64,000 nt of DNA from Cordylochernes scorpioides (Eukaryota; Arthropoda; Arachnida; Pseudoscorpiones; Chernetidae). The stretch covers positions 52,279,921-52,343,920 of the forward strand of contig CP092870.1 in the NCBI GenBank assembly GCA_030710605.1, read 5' to 3'. The translations under genes and the position numbers were made by a program. A model generated the notes under the pieces. That model made no database searches. It saw only the letters and a list, made by a program, of their open reading frames with translations, and was not told the DNA's origin. Below, piece by piece: positions 23,027-32,300 of this stretch; position 1 is the first letter of the stretch; each line of letters starts with the position of its first letter.

Positions 23027-23234
23027 TGTGGCGAAGAAATAATTTATTATTTAATTTAATTTAATTATTCAATATAAAATAATGATCAAAATATTTCTTT
23101 GTGTGCTTGCTCAATATTCTCTAGCTGTAGATAGTTTTGTTGGTTTGTTGATAATTGTCGACTAGTCGTGCTGACGTCATCAATAAATACTTTCACATCC
23201 CCAGATATAAAAAGACTTAATTTTCTACGTTACA
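23027..23234 (+). repeat. 5' LTR of gag-only element
   Basis: Contains the perfect CRE/ATF palindrome TGACGTCA at 23172-23179, followed by AATAAA (within caataaatac) and atataaaaag. The same features recur in the 3' LTR. Differences from the 3' LTR are small indels and substitutions, so the insertion is not brand new. Confidence 0.85.
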
Positions 23235-23349
23235 ACTGGTGGAGAAGCTGGACCGATACCCATTAAGAAATAAAAGGAAACTTGGTTCTGTTGAACCAGA
23301 AGAAACTTCTATGAATGTAAAGAAGGATGGTACCTAGGTAAGCAACTAC

Positions 23350-24480
23350 GTTGTTCAACATCTGCCAAGGAACCCTTCCATTTTCTCCGGGGAGGATGGT
23401 GAAGATCTCCAAAAATGTTTAAAAGGGTATTTACGTGTGGCAAAATACAACCATTGGGATGAAACCCTCTGTCTTACTAAAGTTTATTTTAATCTGTCTG
23501 GAACTGCTCTAAAATGGTTTGAGAACAACGAGGAAAGCATCCAGACTTGGAAGGAATTCACATCTCAATTAGAGAATGTGTTCGGAAAAAAAGAAAATTC
23601 AAAATTGAAAGCGGAGAAGAAACTTAAAACACGGGCGCAATTAAAAGGTGAGAGGACCGAATTTTACATCCAGGATGTACTGTGCTTGTGCAAAGAGGTT
23701 GATCCTCAAATGAGCGAGGAAGATAAAATCTCCCACCTCATGAAGGGGATAGCTGAGGAGCTTTATCAAGCACTACTACCGAGGGATGTACAGAGCACAG
23801 AGCAATTCATTACAGAATGTCGCCGTGTCGAAGCGCTCCGTCATAGGAGAGTTACCCCAACCAGGTACGAGCGCCTACCAAATGTAGCCTCTCTCTGTGG
23901 CCAGGATGGTAGAGATATGTCATCTATGATTAGGCAAATTGTTCGTGAGGATATACAGCGGGCATTAGGCTCTCCTCGGGAGGAACCAAAAAATGCTACT
24001 ATCGAAGAAATGGTAAAGGAGTAAATTGGAAGAACCCTGGCGCCAATCTCAAAGTCTAGGAGAAGTCCCCCTCAGAAGGAAAAACCCCGACAGTTTTTAA
24101 ATACCAGATATAAGGCCGAAACGATAAGACTGCAACCTGAACCTCGATACCCAAAACAAGGAGGAAGACGCGACACCAATGATTGGCGGACAACTGAGGG
24201 AAGGACAATCTGTTTCTACTGCGGACGCCCAGGTCACGTCGTCCGCTATTGCCGCGACAGGAAGAGACACAATGAGGAAAGGAGAAATGAATATTTTCAG
24301 ATAAAGCAAACGCAATGGTATTCTACAACTCTCGAGCCGAATCTCAGGAGCCCTACGACGAATCATCGAGGAAAATGTTCAGTCGCTACCGAAGCCCTAC
24401 CCCATATTCCGGTCGAAACAGACAAAATTTCTCACCTGCTAGAAGATCTAGCTGGACGTCCCACCATGAAAACTAGATGA
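23350..24480 (+). pseudogene. Gag polyprotein (Ty3/gypsy-like capsid + CCHC), split by one stop
   Basis: Capsid-like retrotransposon gag domain: homology begins near 23355 (NPSIFSGEDGED) and continues WDETLCLTKVYF, GTALKWFE. An ATG-led frame runs 23437-24024. A TAA at 24022-24024 interrupts it; the same frame then stays open to the TGA at 24478-24480. That second part contains a zinc knuckle C-x2-C-x4-H-x4-C (CFYCGRPGHVVRYC, 24211-24252) after a basic linker. A stop also lies upstream of the capsid domain, so the native start is uncertain. Role: packaging of element RNA. Confidence 0.8.
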
Positions 24481-24722
24481 TAGATCATATTGAAGGTGAG
24501 GCCGAAAATTTAGAAAATCCTCCCTTGCCGACCACATAGAAAAAAACTACATTGACGTAAATATAGACCTGCCAAGCCCTCATGAAGAAGATATCTCAAC
24601 TGAAAGAAGACATCTACCGCAGACATCTGAAAATATCCCTGGCCATATTTACTAGTTATTGTGACTGACGACGTAAGTCTCCTGCTGAGCATCGGGTCGA
24701 TGCTCTTTATAGGAGGAGGCTA

Positions 24723-24916
24723 TGTGGCGAAGAAATAATTTATTATTTAATTTAATTATTTAATAAAAATAAGGATCAAAATATTTCTTTGCGTGCTTGC
24801 TCAAGATTCTCTAGCTGTAGATAGTTTTGTTGATAATTGTCGACTTGTCGTGCTGACGTCATCAATAAATACTTTCACATCCCCAGATATAAAAAGACTT
24901 GATTTTCTACGCTAAA
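24723..24916 (+). repeat. 3' LTR of gag-only element
   Basis: Repeats the 5' LTR with short deletions (missing a ttggtttg duplication and a few A/T bases). TGACGTCA lies at 24854-24861. It ends next to ATAT (24917-24920). Confidence 0.85.
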
Positions 24917-25079
24917 ATATGATAATGCACACAAAACAATTTGCGGTAACACTATGGTATTAAATGGGATAGAGCGTGTGTTTTTTAATAAATAAATAAA
25001 ATAGAATGACAATAAAAAAGTTGACAGAATTTCAGATCTTTGGGGGTGGTTGGCAATTGACTAATTTTAATTTGTATAT

Positions 25080-25285
25080 TCAATGGCCCTCGATTCTTGC
25101 AAAAGTTCAATCCCACCAGCGAGTGCAAGTAGTTAAACGGGGCTCTGGCACATTTGTAAGTGTAAAGTCGAACTGCTTTTCACATGTATAGGCATGTAAT
25201 GCGCTTACAGTAAAAGCACTCGCCTTCTTCTACCCATCATGTTTATCGTGGCCTGTACCACGTGTACAAGGAATAAGCAAACAAA
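25080..25285 (+). mobile_element. SINE fragment, head missing
   Basis: Matches the body and tail of the tRNA-derived SINE at 27967-28281 but in the opposite orientation: 'cagcgagtgcaagtagtt', 'gtcgaactgctttt', 'gtaccacgtgtacaagg'. The tRNA-like head is absent, and an A-rich tail follows. Confidence 0.65.
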
Positions 25286-25572
25286 ATTGTATATTTAGTT
25301 TAAAATTTTGTGACCCAATTGAATATACTAATCAATTTGGACATCAATTGGAAAATATTCTGACCACGAGGAAGAATAAAAATTTGTAAACTCGTTCATT
25401 ACAAACTATTAGTAGTATTTGACACATTTTCAGACTTTTGGAATCGATAATGGTTTATTTTTTCTATATTTCCTTTCAAAATTAGTGATCAATATTTAAT
25501 TAACTTCCGCGTTTAATTCTAGTATTTTATAAATTAATTTAATTTTACTAGCATTTCAAGTGTAGAAAATAT

Positions 25573-25748
25573 TGTAGCAAAGTATTTATTATTTTATTAG
25601 CAGAGTATTATTTTTTATGTTTATATTTTGTTACTCTGTACACTTCCCTCTTTTGTTTATCTTTTGTTAATCACTCATAGTTTGTTCTTGCCTGAAATAA
25701 ATTGTTGTATCATCCCGAAGTTGGTCTTCCCTAATTTTCCACTTGGCA
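25573..25748 (+). repeat. Solo LTR (TGTAGC...TTGGCA)
   Basis: Begins TGTAGCAAAGTATTTATT and ends CCACTTGGCA. ATAT precedes it (25569-25572) and AAAT follows. It sits between 'aagtgtagaaa' and 'catacttctaggtggccg', the same target context as the reverse-oriented copy at 26152. Confidence 0.75.
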
Positions 25749-26151
25749 AAATCATACTTCTAGGTGGCCGTTGTGGTAAGGAATAAGTTAGAGAAGACAA
25801 ATTGCATATTTCCTTTCAAACGAGGGGAAATAGGCGCAGCCGTTTCTCTTGCGTAATAAGCTATTGAAGATCCATAAAAAGAGGTCTGGTTGGTCGGTAA
25901 TGGACTAATTTATCTTTCAAATTCTGTGATCAAATTTTAATATATTTCTATAACACATAGAAGTCTTCAATTCATTATACTCACCTAACCCAACTAACAA
26001 GGCAATTTAATAAAATTTAAGACTTTTGGATTGACGGAAATAGACAATTTCTTTATATTCCTTTTCAAATTTTGATATAAATTTTCAATATGCTTCCAGA
26101 TTATGTAGATGTATGAAATGTTGTATACTCACTTACAAGTGTACAAAATAT

Positions 26152-26349
26152 TGCCACGTGGAAAATTAGGGAAGACAAACTTCGGGATGACACAGTAAAT
26201 TATTTAAGGTAAGAACAAACTATGAAGGATAAACAAAATATAAGCAATGAGGGAAGTTTACAGAGTAGTAAAATATTTTTTAAAATGATACTCTGTTAAT
26301 GCAAGTATAAAATAATAAATGCTTGTAAAATAATAAATACTTCGCTACA
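26152..26349 (-). repeat. Solo LTR, reverse orientation, ATAT duplication
   Basis: Read on the minus strand it starts TGTAGCGAAGTATTTATT and ends CCACGTGGCA. Perfect ATAT duplications lie at 26148-26151 and 26350-26353. The target context is 'aagtgtacaaa' to the left and 'catac...ttctagatggccg' to the right, matching the context of the copy at 25573. Confidence 0.8.
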
Positions 26350-26354
26350 ATATC

Positions 26355-26417
26355 ATACAGAGAAGATTAGCATGGCCCCTGCGCAAGGATGACACGCAAA
26401 ATCGTGAAGCGTGTGAA
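26355..26417 (+). pseudogene. U6 snRNA retro-fragment with 15-bp target duplication
   Basis: atacagagaagattagcatg and the following bases to gaagcgt match the conserved central part of U6 spliceosomal RNA (ACAGAGA box through the internal stem-loop), with few changes. The first roughly 40 nt and the U-rich 3' end of U6 are missing, so it is not functional. It is flanked by the direct repeat gctacaatatcatac (26344-26358 and 26418-26432), a typical LINE-mediated target duplication. That repeat includes the last bases of the solo LTR, so the U6 piece arrived later. Confidence 0.85.
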
Positions 26418-26439
26418 GCTACAATATCATACTTCTAGA

Positions 26440-27240
26440 TGGCCGTGTGATGGTCTGGAATAGATTATAAAATAGAGTTTGAATGTTTATCAGAATGAGA
26501 AAATAGACATAGGAGTTTGTGGCGTAATGAGCGGCTGGCATGCCATAAAATCCATCGGTAGTATAAAATAACGTTTCAATTAATTGTGAGGATATTTCTG
26601 AAAATAACCATTCAAATTAATTTGAATAAATGTGTTACACCCCAATTTCATTATATATTGAAAAATAGAAAAATAACATTATATATATCATATATTTATA
26701 TTTTTTAAAATGTGGCGCTGAGTTTGTTGTTGAAACACTTTAAAATTGTATAATACCTTGATAAAGGTTGGCGTTCAGCCAACTGAAATATTGGTAAAAT
26801 AATTGATATTTTGATCTAATATATGCCTTTTTATTTAAAGAATAATTTATGGATGGCTCTATTTTCAAAAAATAACATTATATATTACATACATCTGTAC
26901 ATGAATACACAAATATGTGAATACTTATTATAATGTTTCGAAAATAATAATGTTTGAAAGTTCTCATTCAAAAATAATAGAGTTTAAAAAAATATTCACA
27001 TTTATAGATAAAACTTAAGGGTATGGAAAGTCTTTGATGTCGCATTTCGAAGGAATTTGTCAATATTACGATAGGATATACTAACGAATGAATTTTTCAA
27101 TAAACATTCATATAAAATTAACAGTATTCATAGTGAAAAAGATATAAAAAAATAAGTGCATAATCTGTATTGGAACAGGAGCTTAGAAAATAGCTCATGT
27201 TAAAAAAATTCGAAATAACCACTATTTTTTAAAATGCTCC
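26440..27240. other. AT-rich, nothing recognised
   Basis: Diverged repeat sequence continues to about 26640, then AT-rich DNA with no ORF or structure I can support. Confidence 0.4.
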
Positions 27241-27261
27241 ATCTTTGTGAACAATAGACCG

Positions 27262-27600
27262 TAAAACAATCATAAAACAGAAGGAGGAGATAAAGAACAC
27301 ACAAGACATTGTGTATAGGATCCCGTGTAAAATTTGCAATGTCTCCTACATTGGAGAGACAGATCGCTTCATTAAGACCAGACTCCAAGAACACAAATCT
27401 TCTTGGAAGTATGAAAAGGAAATATTTGCCATGGTGGAGCATGCTCTTCAATCAGGGACATCAGCCAGATTGGGACAATACATCCACTATCTACAGGGGT
27501 AACTCGCACCAAAGGAAGTTCCTGGAGGCCATAGCATCAATGAAGGACCCAGCTAGCGTGAATAGATACGAAGAAATCGCAGAAACTTCTGTGTCTCTTT
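27262..27600 (+). pseudogene. Penelope-like element C-terminal GIY-YIG endonuclease fragment
   Basis: Translation gives YRIPCKICNVSYIGETDRF, then KTRLQEH and, about 20 residues on, VEHALQSG. This is the GIY-YIG nuclease signature in the form used by Penelope retroelements (IPC...YIGET.R...R..EH). After a frameshift near 27450-27480 it continues WDNTSTIYRGNSHQRKFLEA, the usual C-terminal segment. No RT domain lies upstream, so this is a 5'-truncated, dead copy. Confidence 0.75.
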
Positions 27601-27731
27601 TAACCTTTTTTTTTCTAATAATCGCAGTAAACTTCATTTGTTTCTATTTTTCATTTCCTTAAATTTTGTTGAAAAAAACATTATATAACATACTGATTAT
27701 CGTTAAGATAGAGGTTGCCTGGCCGGCATTC

Positions 27732-27904
27732 ATAGTTCTTCAAATTAAAGATACTTCGGCCAGTAAATCTCTTTATTATTTCGAAATTTCGACAAAAATA
27801 TTTTGTCCTCGTCAGGAGCGAACAAAAATTAAAACATTAAAATATTTTTGTCGAAACAATAAAAAACATTTACTGGCCGAAGTATCTTTAATTTGAAGAA
27901 CTAT
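27732..27904. mobile_element. Foldback element with perfect 37-bp arms
   Basis: atagttcttcaaattaaaga and the following 17 bases (27732-27768) are repeated exactly inverted at 27868-27904. A shorter inner inverted repeat around ttcgacaaaaatatttt lies inside. The spacer is about 100 bp. Non-coding; likely a MITE. Partial relatives occur near 5400. Confidence 0.75.
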
Positions 27905-27966
27905 AACATACTGAATTACTACTTTTAGAGAATCCTTTAATATACATGTAATTTTTTTTAATATCA

Positions 27967-28281
27967 TTTTTTTTTTTGCTTATCCCTAGTACACGTGGTA
28001 CAGGCCATGATAATCATGGTGGGTAGTTAGCGACTGCTTTTTACTGTAAGCGCACCACATGTCTACACATGTGAAAGCAGTTCGACTTTGCACTTACAAA
28101 TGTGCCAGAGCCCCGTTTGGTTACTTGCACTCGCTGGTGGGGTTGGACTTTTGCAAGAATCGGGGGGCCATTGGAGCATTTTTTTTTTTTTTAAACAGAA
28201 AAAAGTGTCCAATGCGGGGATCGAACCCGGGTCGTAGTGGTCGTAAACCAAACGGTTTAACCAGCCTTCCACCGACCCCCC
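27967..28281 (-). mobile_element. tRNA-derived SINE, full length
   Basis: On the minus strand the head (28281 to about 28205) resembles a tRNA: an A-box-like TGGAAGGCTGGTT and a good B box GGTTCGATCCC (complement at 28217-28227). A roughly 230-bp body and an oligo-A tail follow. ATATCA flanks both ends (27961-27966, 28282-28287) as a target duplication. Related copies lie at 25080, 47925, 51260 and 58170. Confidence 0.75.
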
Positions 28282-29036
28282 ATATCAATTTTTAATTTTT
28301 GAATGTATCATTATCATTCATTATTTTTGACAAATGACAAAGTTGTTTTCATGTGATCTACAATAATTTTTTAGTTAAGTTCACTAAACAATAAATTAAT
28401 AAAGAGGGAACAATCTCTCGAAATATTTTAAGAAAAAAATGTTTTTTTTTACAGATCCAGGTACGCTTTTTTATATAAACCTATTAAATGGATCGCCTTT
28501 TGACTCAAACTATAGAAAACGTCATCTTATAGAGAGATATACACGGTAGGATCAAAAAGTTCCCGAACTTCTAAAAAATAAAATACTAAACAGCTTTTGA
28601 AAAATGTAAAATCAATTTCACTGTAAATAACAAAGCCTAAAATACAATTTAATTTAGCAATGCCAGTAAATGCGCATGCGTCGTTTTCATTTTAGGCATA
28701 TTTTTGTTGTAATTATTTAACTCCCGTTGGTTTCTGCAATATCATCATTTGAGCAAAGGGCAAATATCAAATTTTGTGTGATATTGAAAAATGTTTTTTC
28801 ACATTAGCATTAATAAATGAAGCTTATGAAGACGAAATATTATTACGAACTAAGTTTATTTCTGGTATAAACGTTTTAAAGATGGCCGTAAGAGCATCGC
28901 AGATGATTAAAGGTCAGGTCGGCCATTGACGTCAACAAAGGATCGCAATATTGGACAGGTATGTGATTTAATTTTTCCTGATAGAAAATTACTATGTATA
29001 ATATATCAGAAATTCTTGGAATTTCGTATGGTAGTT

Positions 29037-29229
29037 TGTTGAATTTAAGATATATCACAGAATATTTTATCAATAGATTTTTATAAATATAGTTATCATC
29101 ATCAATGGTTGTTATTCTTCTTCTTATTTTAGTTTTACATATGTATGTTTGTATCTAAATGATAAATAAAGTTTTATTAAATTAAAACGTATTTGTTATG
29201 CATTGATTGAATATAATAAAAAACCAATA
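29037..29229 (+). repeat. Copia 5' LTR
   Basis: Starts TGTTGAATTTAAG and ends AACCAATA, so the 3' terminus is TA rather than the usual CA. It contains an aataaag-type signal near 29164-29169. It matches the 3' LTR at 33680-33872 base for base as far as I compared. Confidence 0.9.
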
Positions 29230-29231
29230 AT

Positions 29232-29249
29232 TGGTAGCAGAGCGTGGTT
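29232..29249 (+). promoter_or_regulatory. Copia primer-binding site, initiator tRNA-Met
   Basis: TGGTAGCAGAGCGTGGTT lies two bases after the 5' LTR. It is complementary to the 3' end, CCA included, of animal initiator methionine tRNA as I know that sequence. This would prime minus-strand synthesis. Confidence 0.8.
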
Positions 29250-29320
29250 GATAAAAGTAAGTAAATAAAATATTTTCCTGAAATCTAAAGCGGTACGTAA
29301 TTAAAATAAGAACATTCAAA

Positions 29321-32300
29321 ATGGCGGAAAATATAAGAATTCCTGAATTTAATGGAGAAAATTTCCATAGCTGGAAATTCAGAATAGAAGCCTTCCTTGA
29401 AGGAAAGGGATTAAAAAGGTATTTATATGAAGACCCGCCACAATTAGAAGATAAGACAGATTGGAGTATCAAGGATGCCCAAGCAAAAGGAATAATGACT
29501 AGTGCAATGAATGATAGTCAAGTAAGTTTAATTTTGAATTGCAAAACTACAAAAGACATTTGGAACTCAATTCATAGAAGATATGAAGGAGATATAAAAA
29601 AACAAAAAATTGAGGCTAAAAATAACCTCTTCAGAATGCAGATGAAAAAGGATGAAAATTTAAATCAGTTCTTACTTAGATCAGAAAAATTACTAGAAAC
29701 TGCAAGGATATTGGGAAACAGTATTGAAGAAGAGGAATTTGTAGATGCATTTATAAAGGCTTTACCAACAAAATACAATATCATAGTGATGCAATTGAGC
29801 AGCATTAGTGATCCAGGAATTCTAGACATAAGAAGAATTGTACAACTTTATCTAGAGAGATACAAATTTCAGGAAAAAGAAGAAAATCCTAATGCATATA
29901 AAATGTTCACTAAAGAAAATGTGCACTTTAATAGGAATACAACATTTGAAAATACAAGACCTAAAAGGAAGATTCAATGCTTCATATGCAGTAAATATGG
30001 ACATAAAGCAAATGATTGTTGGTACAACCCAAAAAACAAAGGAGAAAATTCCACAAGAAAGAACAATGGACCACAATCAAACACACATTCTTGGAAAACA
30101 AGACAAAATGTGCCCAGAGCTACAGCTGCTAAAGTAAAAGAAGAACAGACATTTACCACAATCAGTAAAGAAGAGGAGATAAAGGAAGATAAATATCAAG
30201 GTTGGATTCTAGACAGTGGAGCAACTTGTCATATGACATCCTCTCTTGAGCAAATGAAAGACATTCAACCTGATGAAAGAAAAATTGTTCTAGCTGATGG
30301 GAGCTACACCAAATCAAATTACATAGGAAATGTGAAACTAAATGGTGTGAATCATTTTTTAATACTAAATAATGTTTTACATGTCCCTAGTTTAACTGAT
30401 AATTTGATTTCCGTAAACAAACTTGTACAAGAAAATAACAAAGTGATTTTTGATCAAAAAGGAGGACATATTATTGATCAAGCTGGATATACTATAATTA
30501 CAGCAAACAAAGTAGGAGACCTATATTTTATAAAAGGAAATAATAATAAAATAGATATCACTTTCAAAGTAACTAATATCCCATGGGAGGTGTGGCACAA
30601 AAGACTTGGACATATAAATGATCAATACATGGAAATAATGAAAAAGAATCAATTAGTTTATAAATTTGACTACAATGAACAGAAATCAATGGAAAATTGC
30701 ATCAGCTGTATAAAAGGAAAGTATTCAAGAAAACCCTTTAAGACAGTTACTGAAAATCAATCAAACCAGCCACTTGAGCTACTACATTTGGATTTGATAG
30801 GTCCAATCAAACAACTCTCAATTGGATCTGCAAAATATGTTTTAACTATAGTAGATGATTTTTCAAGAAAAATATTTGTTAAATTTTTACATTCAAAATC
30901 TGATACTTTAGAAATATTCAAAGAATTTTTAGAAAGTACTGAAAACCTATTGAATAAAAGAGCTAAATGCATAAGAAGTGATAATGGGCTTGAATTTGTA
31001 AATCAAGAATTTGAGAATTATCTGAAAAATAAAGGCATTATACACCAAAAAACAACTATTTACACTCCACCGCAAAATGGTATAGCAGAAAGGGCTAATA
31101 GAAGCATCATAAATGGAACAAGAACACTACTTGTAGAATCAGAGCTTCCCACCAAATTTTGGGCAGAAGCCATGCATAACTTTGTTTATACTAAAAATAG
31201 AACACCAAACAAACATAATTTGAAAATAACACCTGAAGAACTCTTTACAGGTAAAAAGCCTACAGTGGCACATCTAAGAACATTTGGTTGTATTGCTGAA
31301 TTTTGGATACCAAAAGAAAAAAGAGCAAAATTTGACATGATTACACATTCAGGTATATTCATGGGCTACTCATCAAACAGAAAGGCATATAGAATTTTTA
31401 ACCCAAACACTTATTCAATAGTTGAATCAAGAGATGTAAAATTTATAGAAAATAAAAAAGGAGTATCATTACTAAAGAGTGATCAAAATGAAGTACAGGA
31501 CTATTGCATCTTTAAGTTTCCAGAAGAAAATTTTGATTATGATTCAGAAAATAAACCATCAGAAGAGTCCAACATTCAAGAACTTGAAGAAGCTACACAA
31601 CAACAACAAAATAATGTTGTTCCCTACCTCAGGCCAAGTGCAAGAAATAAATATTATTGTGAGCTTTCTTCAGATGAAGAAGAATTATCAGATGATTCAA
31701 GACTTGATCCAACATTTGATCCTACAGAACACAACCTTTTTGCCTTGGATGAAATTCCTATACCCAACTCATATGAAGAGGCCATTAATAGCAAAAATCC
31801 AGAATATTGGATTGAGGCCATGCAAAGGGAAATGAATTCTCTACAAGAACATCAAGTTTGGGACCATGTTTATCTACCTAAAGGGGTAAAACCCATAAAA
31901 TCTAAATGGGTATATTCATCAAAGGTTGATCCATCAACAGGACAAACTATCTTCAAAGCAAGACTTGTGGCTCTTGGATGCTGCCAAAAGGATGGAACCT
32001 ACTTCCAGAATATCTGCTCACCTGTGATGAAAAGTGACAGCTTTAGAACACTTTTAGCATATTGTGTGTTACAGGGTTGGAGCTTAATACACTGTGATGT
32101 ACAGACTGCATTCCTATATGGAAAATTAGATGAGGACATTTACCTACTTCCACCTCAAGGATATCAGCCTACTGATGAAAATCTTGTCTGTAAGTTAAAC
32201 CAGGCATTGTATGGGCTGAAACAGTCAAGTAAGGTATGGTACAATACTTTTTCTGATCATTTGGTTAAAATAGGGTTTACTAGATTTAATTCTGATAAAT

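Larger units (their letters stand above)
23027..24916 (+). mobile_element. Gag-only LTR retrotransposon (TR-GAG type)
   Basis: LTRs lie at 23027-23234 (208 bp, TGTGGCG...TACGTTACA) and 24723-24916 (194 bp). The 4-bp duplication ATAT is present at 23023-23026 and 24917-24920. A possible primer-binding site tggtggagaagctgg follows the 5' LTR, and a polypurine tract aggaggaggc precedes the 3' LTR. The 1.5-kb interior encodes only gag; I see no protease, RT or integrase. It must have been mobilised in trans by a Ty3/gypsy-like partner. Confidence 0.85.

Noticed and set aside
26355..26417. Functional U6 snRNA gene
   Set aside because: Lacks the 5' stem region, the U-rich 3' end and an upstream PSE/TATA; flanked by a target duplication.
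28217..28227. Possible tRNA gene from a good B box
   Set aside because: No anticodon stem or full cloverleaf; part of a SINE head with body, A tail and target duplication.
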